DNA of 34,670 nucleotides from Saccoglossus kowalevskii. Lineage: Eukaryota > Hemichordata > Enteropneusta > Harrimaniidae. The stretch is from contig NW_003135353.1 of the NCBI RefSeq assembly GCF_000003605.2, positions 1 through 34,670 on the forward strand, given 5' to 3'. Positions 1 through 11,980 of the stretch are shown here, piece after piece. Within the stretch, counting starts at the first letter, position 1, and the number at the start of each line of letters is the position of its first letter. The notes under the pieces are model-generated. The model saw only the letters and a list, made by a program, of their open reading frames with translations. It did no database searches and had not been told where the DNA came from. The position numbers and the translations under genes are program-made.

Positions 1-303
1 GTTGTCACATAAGACAGGTGGTCTATATACACAGGTTACGCATACATTATGCCTTGGGACTGTCTAAAAGTGGTCACATAAGACAGGTGGTCTATATACA
101 CAGTTTACGCATACATTATGCCTTGGGACTGCCTAAAAGTGGTCACATAAGACAGGTGGTCTTTATACACAGGTTACGCATACATTATGCCTTGGGACTG
201 CCTAAAAGTGGTCACATAAAACAAGTGGTCTTTATACACAGGTTGCACATACATTATGCCTTGGGACTGCCTAAAAATGGTCACTGTAGGCAGATGGTTT
301 TTA
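1..303. repeat. 69-bp tandem repeat (minisatellite), about 4.3 copies
   Basis: Units begin at bases 4, 73, 142 and 211, each opening with gtcacataa, and a decayed partial fifth unit starts at 280. The first three copies differ by only a few substitutions; the fourth is more diverged. The unit is a multiple of three, so a frame stays open through the array (a 23-residue repeat from base 18). That openness follows from the period and is not evidence of a protein. The array starts at the window edge and may extend upstream. Confidence 0.93.
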
Positions 304-899
304 TGTTGTCAATAACGCAGGTATGACCCGAATACAAAAAAAAAAAAAATATTGATTGCTGTGGAAATCGTGTGTAAGACTTCGTGTAATTATATATGCA
401 TCAGACCACCTGGTTAATGCCTAATTGACCAATCACAGTAATTACACATTACTTCCCGACTGCTATGTAAAGCGACATTTATCACTTCACGATATTTTCC
501 CGTATATGCATATTTATTATGATATTTCTATATAAATTCTACGGCCTCCATACTTTTAACTCGTGTCAGATTTTATGTTCCAGACGAGTCTTCGTGCTGC
601 CGTTATACCCTAAACCTAAGTTAATGTCCAGACACAGATTGATATAGACAGGGAGACATGATAATAATAAACCAGGCTGAGTAGCGAGTCATTACAGTGG
701 CGTTACTGTAATTGGATATTGTGAATAAAAAGTGAAAGAACCACAACCTTCAAAGTTATTAGTCCCCTAACGTCTAAATAACTGACAATACAACAGTCCA
801 TAATGTATTTACGTTCACAGTGTAAGCCAAGTAACTAGTATATCATTACAATCGCCACTGTCGACGTCCCGTATATTTGAGTAAATGAAAGGTCAAGTC
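304..899. other. Non-coding stretch upstream of the oxygenase gene
   Basis: A run of 13 A (338-350) lies just after the tandem array. Otherwise I see AT-rich unique-looking sequence with no convincing exon, RNA gene or repeat. Confidence 0.5.
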
Positions 900-1053
900 G
901 TCATTGTCACGTGACTTCGTAAGTGTCACGAGTGTTTGTGTACCAACTGAACGGTTTCAAGCCGGGGTCCAGTGACAGACTATACTAGCTGTATGCCAGT
1001 ACTGATCTGCCGTTGTAGTGAAGTCAGCATTGCGTTATTCAGTAAAAGAACAG
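900..1053 (+). other. Putative 5' UTR exon of the carotenoid oxygenase gene
   Basis: The coding start at 2195 lies only four bases after a good 3' splice site (ttgtttgcag ending at 2190), so the first coding exon probably follows an untranslated exon. The best upstream donor I see is acag|gtaagtg at 1054. That implies a non-coding exon ending at 1053 and an intron of 1054-2190. The 5' end of the exon is not defined by sequence; 900 is a guess. A CACGTG E-box sits at 908-913 in the presumed promoter region. This is inference from splice signals only. Confidence 0.35.
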
Positions 1054-2194
1054 GTAAGTGATACTCAACGACGGTGATTGTCGCAGTCGCGCAGTAAGTA
1101 TATGTTGTTATAAAGTAGGTATGTGTCAAGCCGAATATAATAACAATGGGGTAGCTCTGCACCACGAATGTATTTAAATGATCCACGTTGAACGTTTAGT
1201 CTAAACTGGGTAAATATTCTCAACTAAACTAAGATATATTTTTGTTTGCTTTCGTGTATTTTGAAAAGAAGTTTTGCATATTCGATGATGGATTGGTGTT
1301 CTTCTTGCTGTCCGTGACACCGACTTGACCCCGACGCCACCACGAGCTACAATGCTATACATAATACATTGTCATGCTGCACATAGTGGTTTCAAAACTA
1401 CGTCTGTACATGACCTTTACTCTTTGAATGTCGTTTTATGCCATGTATTGTACATGTACATTAATTAGCAATTACATTAATTAGCAAAAAGTCGGTTTTA
1501 ATAACATCGCTCTCTCGTTTGAGAACTGGTGCATATACAGCTCGAATATGTGCACACTCGCTGATAAAATGTATTTGAATAAAGAATTCTTGAAGTTGCT
1601 TGGTAACAAACATAATAAATATAAGTAGTAGTTATAGAGCGTACCATAGAATAGAATGTAAATGCTCAAACCGTCACGTGGTCAGTCATTTGCTCAGCGA
1701 ATGTCATGAACATCACACGTACAAATACTTAATTGAAATAAACAGATTCCGCGTACTGTCAGATAAGTTGCGTTCGATTATGAGATCCCGCGACATCAAG
1801 TCGTACAATTCAGATGACATCACAGTGCCGCTCTAATACGCATCAGATTATAGAAATATATTACCTTGTCTCCTCTCACTATTTCGTCATTAAAAAAAAT
1901 CCTTCCGCACCACGCCCAAACCAAAACAATAATTACTTTATGACAATAATGTTCAAAGATGGCCGTCGCGCCGCGCCCTGTTCGATATGATACTCATAGC
2001 GACATATACAAGATAAATTCCATTGTGTATTTATATGAAATTCGTCTCCAACCCTTTAAATAAGATGGTATCATGTAGATATGAATTAGAATATTGCCGT
2101 TCAAATGACACGTCCTAGTCTGTGACTATTTATTCTAGTAAAAACACGTACTTGCCGCGATTTTTTAAATATTATTCACTTTGTTTGCAGAATC

Positions 2195-5100
2195 ATGAAT
2201 GGACAAAGATTACAAATCCTAATAATTGTATTTTCTGTAATTGTCGTATCAACAACGTGTTGGAAACTACCCGACAATATTAGGGACACGTATTTTGGTA
2301 CCATATCAAAGGAACATTCGTACACATCAACAAAAGTACATGGAAATATACCAGATTGGATCGAAGGTTAGTCTATAATTGTCTTAGTATGCTGCAGATG
2401 ATCGAACACGCAGTGATCCTAGGCTGTTTTATAATTTATACATATTACAGTGTTTTTGGTCTGCCTTAGATTTGCTTACTGTTTTTGTCGAAAATAAAAA
2501 AAAATGAAAATGCCTAACATAAGAAATGACGCAGTGTTGGTTAGTGGTCGCAAAAAATACAAAAGACTTGTGTCCCTTGCGAGGTTTGGGTCGCTAATAA
2601 TATTTATGCGCTGGAATTTGCACATCACGTGACCTGTTTGTATGGGTCACAGTGCTCGCCCTGATGTGAAGCACAATCACAACACGTACCTAACAAACCA
2701 GGCAAGGAGCCCGAGTTTTATGCAGCCTATTCCTTTTTTATGACTTCGCAAAACGTTGAACAATAAAACGTTCGAAAGGAATATATAATAACGAAGCAGA
2801 TGATAGTTTTAATTCTATCAAATATCATCTGCATATTATGCAATTATGGTAGTATCTGACCGAAATATATCCTAGCTATGCGAATTACGTCAGTAATTTG
2901 AAATCCGTGCTCCTGAAGTCGCATTCAAGGAATACAAGTCGTTGGTTTTTCCAAAATTTAAATTTACAAAAACAAAAAAACATCAAGTCTAAACCTCTTT
3001 CTTCATACGGTATTCCGTCAATGGGTGCATCCCATTCTAATTAACTTCTTTTCCTTCTGCGAGACCAAAAGCATATTGTCTGAATTGGGCGGGTACGTTG
3101 GTTCTAGTGGTTAGATTTTATGAGTGCAAGTCTGAGTTCCAAGTCAGCCCAAGTGAGTCAGCCCAGTCCTGATTGTCTGCGGCTTGGTGTGCCCCACTTT
3201 TATAAGGCTTTTTGCCATTGGTTCGCATGTTAGGTCTAACCTGGCCCAACCATGTTTCTTATACATTGTAACAACTGCCATACATGGAGGCAAATCTACA
3301 ACCCTTAACTTATACAAACAATTTCATAAGTATACTTCTAAATGAAACATACAATCGACATTTCATCGCAGTATAATAAACCCGTCACGTCCGAACATAT
3401 TAAAACTCGATTTTCTTCTTATTATGTTACAGGTTATTTTTTGCATCAAAGCTGTGGTACCTATGGTAACCAGAGTAATCCAGAGATCGGTGCCAAAGCA
3501 GTCCACTCATTTGATGGACTTGGCGCTGTAGCGTCGTTCAAATTCAAAGAAGGTGCTGTCGATTTCGGTATGAGGTGGGTACGGTATCACCATCGTGAAT
3601 AAAATAAAAATCTCTGGAAATGCCATTATGTATTCTTGTAATAATGTCTACTGTCTTGTGTTGTTGTTGCAGATCGTCATATGCAGCTCATGAAATGCAA
3701 ATCGTTTCGCTCGTTATGATGACGATACCTGTTCATGTTAAAGGGCGGTGGTCGTCGCGCGGCGCATGTGAAAAATTTGTGTTGACTTTCACACAATCCA
3801 ATGCGATCTTATAATGGAAATCAGTATGAGTTTTGTCTTGCACTAATTACCACCGGTAACTTCCAATAACTTCCAATAACCTAAAAAAATACCTAATTAA
3901 AGCCTGACAACGCCCCGGCGGTAACTGACAAAATCGCATTGTTGTTTACATGAACCTCGACTGCCATTGTATCATTCCGCTAAACTTTAAACATATTTTG
4001 GCAAAATATACCGAAAAAACCTGTATTTACCTATATTTGAGGGTTTTGATTTGAATATTCATGAGAGAACGTCATGAATCGAAATTACCAACCAGAACTT
4101 GTTTTGAAAACGAGGGCTCGGATCGTCTGCTTCTACTGGTAAATTGATTGGTTGTCTGTAATAGAAAGGAGATATGTACGCTGATTGGTGCATTCTCAAG
4201 CTACTGGGTACTACAATGCCGGCGTATTTCACCACGGCTTTGTTGTAGTAGGCAGCTGAAACCGTAAAGAGGTCGGGATTTCACGAAGATGGTGCCTTAT
4301 ATTCAGTCTTCTTCATTTCAGGTTCTACGAAACCCAGTCTTTTAAAATCTGGGACTATTATGACTGGGATATGGACAAATCAAAAATAGCCTGGTCTACG
4401 AGTTTCTCGCCCGTAGTAAGTGTAGTTCGAATTCGATTTTTAGTGTGAACATATCGCCACATTAATATTACTCAAGCATGCCCTGAGAGCGCCACTCTTA
4501 TATATGGCCTTTGCTGTTTTAGTCGATGTACTAACAATGACACGTATGAATAAGCGGCTAAATATACGACATTTACGATGAGAGCGTATTAGTAGTTTCG
4601 GACAGTATGGAGCTTGGTCACGGCAATGGGCACAGTGTTAGATTACTTATGTGTTTAAAGTCGGTAAGTTTAGCACGTGACTGTTTTTTTTCTCCCTGTA
4701 TGTAATGACATACAGGGAGAAAAAAAAAAACATACTCGGTCTTTCTTAAACGTAGAACCAAAAACAATTCAGAAAATGGGAGAATTTTCAAGACTATACT
4801 GGTGACAATCCCTTTGTTACATTTTGGAAGATTGGTGACAACGTGGAAGCTATGTCAGAGGGACCTGCAGGTTAGTGTTTTACTAAAACTACGTGTGATG
4901 TTTAAGTCACGACATCTTTCCGATTAGCGCCCTCTGGCGTATGACGTAGTTGAATGAAAGCAATTGTTCTGAGAGCAGCAACAACTGTATTTGGTTGTGT
5001 CATTGTTCGTTTTTTTGACGAATACCTACATATCAAACCAGTTACATGACACTACGAATCAGCCACAATTCTCCATGATTTGCTCTTATGGACACGAATT

Positions 5101-8100
5101 TTCCTGAAACTGCATAATATTTGGGATCATATTAAAATAATGAAGAGACTGTTGTATTGGTTTTGCGAAAGTACGTGTTTTTCAAATATATGACGAGAAT
5201 CTTAACCCGGTATAGGGAATTCAATGATTGACCGTTGGTTTACAGAATAAACCCATTTTTTTTGCGTTAGAACCTTGTTCGAAAGTCTTAATTACAATAT
5301 GACAAAAACATTAACATTGTATATGCAACAGATATATTGTACGCTTCGTCATTTTTTCACTCAGTGTGTACCACGTGACATTGAAATGACTATTCTAATG
5401 CATACAATTCTTTAAAGAAGAACTCGTCAAATCAAGACGCTGCACCGTCTTTGCCAAGGTGTCTGATGTCTGATTACACTTTCTACCATCCTGATATCCA
5501 CATTTATGTCGCGAAGAATATAAGTATGAGCCCAATAGAAAGGCAACGTTTTCACTTTCACGAGTTCGCGATGTTTCAGATGAATATTCACGTGACATGA
5601 TAAAAGTGGTGTGATAAATATACGATTTATGTGATATTGATCGACTGACTGTGAACGAGGCAGCAGAATGTAGGACGTACTCGGACAATAACAGGTGATA
5701 CTGTAAGTCGTCGAATGAACCCTGGGAATTTTAAAATTTCTGAGTAGCTATCTGATTTGTACGTGTATATGTTTTCTTCTTTTCGCCCAGGCGTGTGGTT
5801 TGACCTTGAAAGTCTCGAGACAAAAGGGGAATATCCATTTAAAGACAACAACTTTGGTTTTCCTGATTACATGACGCCTATAAACAACCCAGCACATGAA
5901 CACTATGGCGAAGACGGAGTTACGGTGTACGGGGTGACAGCGATGATGAATGTCAGTGACGTAACAAATATAAACATTATGTAAGTACGTAAGAATCACT
6001 ACCACGGTGAAAAGGATTATTTGATATTCATTTGACATGCAACGCAGCACTCATGACATATCAATGTCAAGTCAGAAAAAAATATCTAAAGGCTGCAAAC
6101 TGAGTAATGAGCTTGCAAAAAGACGTTGCTCGGACACGTTTTAATAGTTCAACACAAATAGTACAGCGAGACTAAGCTTGTTGCAGTAGGGGCCGGTGAT
6201 CCCAGTATACGAAACGTTCTATCACCGACGAACGAAAAATCAATAGAAAGTTTGTGATTTGTGAGAAGTCAAGGCAACCATATGACCAGTGGTCCATTTA
6301 TCTTGATTTCGTCATTTTGTTTCACTTCCAGGCGAATGATATATAAAATCCAAGACGAAGAAAGAATACCCATGGTCTTATTTCAGGAAGCCGGTCCGCT
6401 AGATTCCCGTCTGTGTAACGACGAAGGCACATACCCAAAGTTAAAAGATCGTAGCGGATATCTACATTCCTTCGCCATGACTCAAAACTATTTTGTTTTA
6501 CCTATAAGTACATTTTTCATAGACTTGTGCAAAATTTTCAGTAAGTTAAGTTATGCCATCATTGTATTTACGTATTCATTCACTAATCTATTGTTTAAAA
6601 TGTGTGACATTTGTGTTGATAAACATAGATTTGGCCACAATCCAACGCGCTCTTCTAATGGTAATCACAAGTACGAGTTTTGAGCTGGGCGCGACGTGAA
6701 CTAATTACCGCCCGTAAAATTGTCTAGTTAAAACTTAGCAAGGTCTCAGTTTGTACTCGTTGGTCTGCATAACAGTCAAGTCGCCATCTTTGTTCATACG
6801 AGACCATCTCTCGCACATGCGTGGCGCGACGACCACCGTCATTTAACCCATTGAGCGCCAATGTAAACTTTTCGTCATCGTTCACAAAATGAAACCCAAT
6901 TGTTATTTTCAACACATTTTGACCAAGACGTGTAGTCATGTCCGTTAGTATCAACATTGTCAAAATATAAAGCTCGAAAGAGAAAACAATATTGCGTTAA
7001 CATTTTGGCGGGAAACATTATTGCTCTCAAAGAGTTGATAAAGTGTATTGACATTATAGATTGTGAACTTCTTAGGCAAATTGAATATAATCTAACATAG
7101 CTACCTTCATTGAAATGTCTACGTTCACATGTGTCCAGTAGATACTCTGATCCCCAACCTTTGTATCTTTTATATTATATAATTGATATTGTGGATACAA
7201 TCTGTACATTAAGAATATCCCTCTATTTTCCTACATTATAATATTTTTTGCATTGCTATATAATACTACCTTTGCAGAAAGTAAACCATCAGACCCAGTA
7301 TTGCCTGGATTCGCGTCTTACTATAACTATACGAAGGATATTCCCACCAGATTTGTTATCGTTAGTAAACAAAGTAATCAAGTCGTCGGTGAGTTTACAA
7401 CATCAGATGGAATCTTCGTCACACACCAGGTAATTGCTTTTCTCACCCCTGTTTTGATTCATTGTTGTATTTATTCTAAGTGTGAATATTTGCAAATTTC
7501 TGGTGAGCATGCGCAGTCTCTGCGATTACGTCATCGTGCACGATTATTAGCAGCACAGGCATACTGAGTTTTGGGAAACACTTACATGCACTCGCGTTGT
7601 CACGTATAATATGCACTTTACATATATATTAGAATGACTATATATTAATAAACTGCTAGTTGCGAACAAGGATGGACAGAAATGGTGGACTACGTCGTAC
7701 TCTGACAACCATGCCACGTGACACGAATAGCCGCTAATGATGTATTATACAGATCTATTAATAGTCTGGAATCATTCCGACCAATATACGCCAGACCTCT
7801 AACCGCCTAGATACGTTGCTATTAATATCTTATTGCTGACAGCTATTGGCTTTCTGATTTTGTCAAATGAAAATTATTATTACCATGAGACACTATTCTA
7901 TTAGAAATGAAACACTGACTGAAGAGCAAAAACAAGTCACGTGGCGCTCTCGTTCTGAACGAGATTCCGGCAGCCATGTTATGATTTAAACAAATCTTTA
8001 TTCGATTTCACCTCTATTTGACGCATCTTATTTTTCTTCCTAGTTGAACTCGTACGAGAAAGACGGTCTGATGTATTTAGATATGCTGACATACCATGCC

Positions 8101-10298
8101 AATATTTATGCTCTACTAACTATCAAAAATATCGTCGAAAAACCCACGGTGAGGAATGTCTGAGTTTTGGCAATTGAACATTGTTTTTGAAGATCATTAT
8201 CACTCCACACTCGGTAAACTGCCGAATTGTGTTCGCGATTGACGATGTCGAATTTCATCACTTCTGTATTGCTATTGAGCCCTGAAAGATGAGAAACGTT
8301 TGGATATATTATTATTTTGATAACGCCGCGTATTTACAAAAAAATATATCACTATCTGCTGTGGTATTGTAAAGGTATTTCAACAGCGCCCTCGGTCGTC
8401 CGAAACAAGTCCCGCTTTCGTTTACTTGTACTCTCCCGTTACCACACAAGAGCCATGCATTATTTGTATGACGTCATTTTGTTTCAGACTCCCATTGACA
8501 CACATGTAGAGCGTTTTGTGATTGACATGTCTGATTGGTCGCTTGTTAAGAGAATTGACCTGTACCCATCAGCAGAGTTTAAGACAGTGGAGTTCTCCAC
8601 TATAAATTACGAACATTACAGCAGCAAACCGTATAAATACGCCTACATGACCGGATTGAACCCAGCAGTCACCACGCTAATCAAGGTTGGTATTAAAGCG
8701 GGGAGGGGGGGTCGTCGTCACCTGTGCACGCGCGACAAATGAGTCCCAAGCGACGATAATAACACACGCTAAAAACGCAAAGGCTCATGGGTAGACACTT
8801 GTTTGTGAACAACGACACGCTATGGCCGGTGACGACTCCCTCACTCTAAAGGTTGGACCATCATTATTGGTGGATGTGGCCGGCTCGGTCAACATTTGGA
8901 CATGGTGTATTGTTTTTTTATGAACCAATTGCATGCTAGTATTCAGATCACGTGTTCCAGATCATTTCTTCCTCTTGTTTGTCTGTTCTCTAAGCGTCAG
9001 CATAGTTTGTCAGAGCTTCGTTTTCGCGAATCTTCTGGGTTGATGTGAAGCTACTTAAAAGATTGTGCCTGATTGGCTACTCAACCTTAACACCTTATAG
9101 TTTGACCAATCAGAGAGCATCTTGTTGATAATTTTTTTTTCGACGTATCAAATTCCACCCTATATATTTCGACTCCACTCAACCAGGCTCCAAGCTGACT
9201 CGGTCACTCACTAAATGCTATTTTTCGACAATGCGGTGCCATTCATTCCAACTTTGTCACCCCTCTGGGGATAAATGTCCACCCACTGCAATCAACACCT
9301 ATCCATAGCGTTATGTATGCGATATACACGATTGAAGGGGGGGTCAAATGATGTGTGTATCGAGGGCCGATTAGCAGGGAACTATTCAACTGGTGTTTGC
9401 AGTGAACTAAATTAGGGCTAATTGACGCCACATCCGTCTGTGTATATACTGTGACACTTATAATACCGCTCGTTCGTAAATCGTAACTGTTATTTAGAAT
9501 GAAACTGACGTTTGACGTTTAGACTGAAAATGGCGTTTGTATTCGTGCGCCACATTAAATAAATCCTTTCACTGCTTTGCAGCTGAACGTGGAGACAAAT
9601 AAGGCTGTGTATTGGGGTCCCCATGATGGTCTGTTACCCAGTGAACCCATTTTTATACCAAGTCCTAATGCTGTTGATGAAGATGATGGCGTCATAGTTA
9701 CTAATGTCTTGGACACAAATACTTCCAAAGGTAAGCATCTTTTGCGCAATCATATTTTGTGAAACTACTTCTTGTATTCTGAATGGTATATGACGACAGG
9801 TCGTTTTCCTAATTTGGTAATGGCCGCTGAGATCTTGCTAGGAGCGAGAAGGCCACGAGACTTGTTTTTGCTCTTCGAATATTGTTCCATTCTCTCAAAT
9901 CATCAAGTTACCGTTCAACTATTTCAAATACTGTGCTTGCATACGTCAAGGGAACGGTCAACGTGAGCAAACAACTTAAAACACATCGAGCTCAGTTAGT
10001 TCTGGGCTCATCCGGGAATGAACGGAATATAATCATCGCAAATCATAGCCTACTTGTGCGTGTGAAATGAACTTGTCATTGCCATTTTGGTTCAAGCAAT
10101 GCATCTGTTTTATGTACAGGAATAGTCGTGGTGCTGGACGCAAAGAGCTTCACTGAGTTAGGCCGTGCCGTTTCATCGGAACTTATGCCGTTTGGTCTGC
10201 ACAGTAGATTCATAGCGAGGAAGTTCGAGCGGCGATCCAGACATTCCTTACTCAGATTTTTATCGGATTCGTCTGTGCACAAGGTTACACGTGTGTAA
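2195..10298 (+). CDS. Carotenoid oxygenase (BCO/RPE65/NinaB family), signal-peptide-bearing, 11 coding exons
   Basis: Non-haem iron enzymes of this family cleave carotenoid double bonds or isomerise retinoids. Coding exons: 2195-2366, 3433-3574, 4322-4415, 4756-4870, 5791-5980, 6332-6540, 7278-7429, 8044-8148, 8488-8685, 9583-9730 and 10120-10298 (TAA 10296-10298). All introns are GT-AG and phases agree at every junction, giving 1704 nt and 567 residues; family members usually have about 530-550. Iron ligands are visible as H210 (PAHEH), H283 (YLHSFAMT), H357 (THQLNSYE) and H536 (PFGLHSRF). Second-shell acidic residues match E171, E428 (VEFSTINY) and E480 (PSEPIF). The KPYKYAY and EDDGVIV blocks are also family signatures. 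Residues 6-19 form a hydrophobic signal-peptide core. Sequons at N70, N228, N324 and N505 fit secretion. The PDPCK motif of vertebrate RPE65, BCO1 and BCO2 is missing, and a basic tail of 31 residues follows H536. Family is certain; substrate and reaction type cannot be read from sequence. Confidence 0.95.
2796..2832. repeat. Short hairpin in intron 1
   Basis: Arms gcagatgata (2796-2805) and tatcatctgc (2823-2832) are perfectly complementary. An inner gatag/ctatc pair can extend the stem with a shift. It lies in the intron between coding exons 1 and 2. No function is evident. Confidence 0.6.
3088..3175 (+). mobile_element. tRNA-derived SINE fragment (degenerate) in intron 1
   Basis: The sequence ttctagtggttaga near 3100 resembles a tRNA A-box and D-arm. 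It is followed about 30 bases later by gagttccaagtc, a degenerate B-box (consensus GGTTCGANTCC). The spacing fits a tRNA-derived SINE head. Downstream sequence to about 3260 could be its body, but I found no second copy in the window. No intact tRNA fold is visible, so it is not called a tRNA gene. Confidence 0.45.
3738..3912 (+). mobile_element. MITE family B, copy 1 (left end present, right end lost)
   Basis: It begins with TTAA at 3738-3741 followed by agggcggtggtcgtcgcgc. That is the reverse complement of the right end of the copies at 6.7 and 14.7 kb, so this copy preserves the opposite terminus. Internal sequence (gtgttgact, cacaatccaatgcg, gcactaattacc, cctaattaaagc) aligns with the other copies in the same orientation. 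The similarity fades after about 3912, so the right terminus is missing or rearranged. It lies in intron 2 of the oxygenase gene. Confidence 0.75.
4684..4727. repeat. Perfect 20-bp inverted repeat in intron 3
   Basis: Arms 4684-4703 and 4708-4727 are exactly complementary around a 4-base loop (aatg). The core is ctccctgtatgt/acatacagggag, with a T-run on the left and an A-run on the right. It lies 28 bases upstream of the first base of exon 4 (4756), in the region normally holding the branch point and polypyrimidine tract. Confidence 0.9.
6600..6846 (+). mobile_element. MITE family B, copy 2 (right end present)
   Basis: This copy aligns with copy 3 at 14.55-14.82 kb over most of its length. 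Shared blocks include gttgataaaca, cgctcttctaat, aatcacaagtacgag, tctcagtttgtactcgttg and gtggcgcgacgac. It ends in TTAA at 6843-6846, the expected target site. No left terminus is visible; exon 6 of the oxygenase ends at 6540, close upstream. It lies in intron 6. Confidence 0.8.
8693..8849 (+). mobile_element. MITE family A, copy 1
   Basis: About 157 bp, bounded on the left by TTAA (8693-8696) and on the right by a mutated CTAA (8846-8849). The inverted termini contain gtcgtcacctg on the left and ggtgacgactccc on the right. Internal sequence (cgacgataataacacacgct, aaaacgcaaaggctcatggg, gacacgctatgg) matches copies at 20.5 and 21.4 kb. It starts eight bases after the last base of exon 9 (8685), right beside a weak donor (gttggt). 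Confidence 0.85.
9069..9113. repeat. Inverted CCAAT pair in intron 9
   Basis: ctgattgg (9069-9076) and ccaatcag (9106-9113) are complementary and 29 bases apart. A similar but longer pair occurs at 24.8 kb. They may be ends of a very short decayed element or chance CCAAT boxes. Confidence 0.4.
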
Positions 10299-11740
10299 AT
10301 ATTGTTGGCAATGTTCAAATGTAAATTAACATTAAGATTCACCTAAATTTCGCATGAATTTGAACTAGACAGTTCGATTCGGAGTTTCCTGTAAATTACT
10401 GAAAATATAAGAATTGAAGTTCGCTATTGTTATGTTTTGAATTGTAATTAATTGATTAATACCCATACCCAAAAGTAGAATACCAATAATTCATAGCTGT
10501 CAGAACACAAGTACTAACAATTACTAAATATGTTTTTATATTATTTTTTTCTTCATTGAGGAAACACATATGTTGAAAACAAGTTCATTCTCTGCGTTAT
10601 TCGTTGTGAGAGATAGATCACTCTGGTGCAACATGATACTCTTTCAGATATTTATACTATTGGTTACCATGGGTACAATATCTCGACAATGATAGCATTA
10701 TATCATGAAGAAGAGCTCCTAGCTTCACGAAGTTGTGAAAGAGGATCGATTTCTTCGTGCAGTGCGCGCAATGTTGGTAAAAACCAACCAGATATGCATG
10801 ACGGAGAACAGTTTTAACACATTGAAATAGTGCGCACACGAGCATCTGCTAATGACCCTTCGTTTAAGTGAAGTGCAATTCTTTTACGTCATTACAACAT
10901 TGTGAACACACGCATGACACATTAAGAAAACTAACGCAAGAAGAGGGGAGAATTACTATTTTTGTTTATAATAAAAGTAGTTATTTTGGGTCTCTTCATC
11001 AAACCCTGTGACATATAGTATTGATAACACTAGAATGAACACGTGACATAAGCTACCAAATTTATGTTTAAAATTGAATGTGTATTTCTATTGTTAGGAA
11101 GCTCTACTTAACAAAACTAAACATTTAGGCGAGCACAGTGGAAAGGTAATATTTCCCAACTACCGTACAAAAATGTGTATCATTATGTAACTTCATCAGT
11201 GGGTAACAATACAAAATATACGGTCCCTGCTTCCTACTCCACGCTGTGTTTATGGATGGTACAATAGTTGCGCCTGATCGTCAGAGAGCGCAATCTTAAG
11301 AGTGGCGCCGCAATATTTTTTTCATTCTCGCAATATTTTTCGAAACATTATCTTGTGCCACGGACAGCAATTACAGAGCATGTTGAAAACGCAAAACCTT
11401 CGTGCTTTTATTTCTCTTGCCTCAATGTTATGATGTTCATATTTGGTATATTGCTTAATGCATGCCATTGACATTACGAGTGACTCACGTGGGACTGACA
11501 TGTACTCAAATAACATACCATGCGCATACAAGAGTATCTTTATACAATGGCGGATTTTGGGTGTTAATTTAATAAGGCCGCACCGTTACAATGACGTCAG
11601 TGCCGCATTGCATTGTAGTCTACATGATTGTGCAGCTACGGGTTCAGTATGGTACGCACCCGCTGCGCTTACTTCTAAATTTGCCACTGTTATACAGTTC
11701 TTGTTGAATGTAGTCAGGCCCTTAACATTTTTACAATTTC
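10299..11740. other. 3' flank of the oxygenase gene; nothing further recognised
   Basis: This stretch holds the presumed 3' UTR and AT-rich sequence. Short open frames here have no recognisable domain, no convincing pair of splice sites and no coding-like composition. Confidence 0.5.
10970..10975 (+). terminator. Possible polyadenylation signal (AATAAA) for the carotenoid oxygenase
   Basis: This is the first canonical AATAAA I find after the stop codon at 10298, giving a 3' UTR of nearly 700 bases. Closer non-canonical candidates exist, such as the AATATA near 10403. The hexamer is common in AT-rich DNA, so this is a weak call. Confidence 0.3.
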
Positions 11741-11741
11741 A

Positions 11742-11879
11742 ATAAATAGACAAAAAAATAAACAAATAAACAAACAAAAGAATAAACAAATAAACAAACA
11801 AAGGAATAAATAAATATATAAATNNNNNNNNNNNNNNNNNNNNNNNNNNNNNNNNNNNNNNNNNNNNNNNNNNTATATA

Positions 11880-11978
<99 letters not shown>

Positions 11979-11980
11979 AT
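11742..11980. repeat. (TAAA)n/(CAAA)n microsatellite interrupted by a 50-N assembly gap
   Basis: Tetranucleotide repeats run from about 11742. The left side mixes aaac/aaat units, then 50 N occupy 11824-11873, then an almost perfect (taaa)n run reaches about 11980. The 50 N look like a placeholder, so true length is unknown. The open frame across it on the minus strand (a repeated IYLF pattern) is a by-product of the repeat. Confidence 0.95.

Noticed and set aside
10076-10342. Minus-strand ORF over the last oxygenase exon
   Set aside because: It is the shadow of exon 11, whose plus-strand reading contains conserved family residues including the fourth iron histidine.
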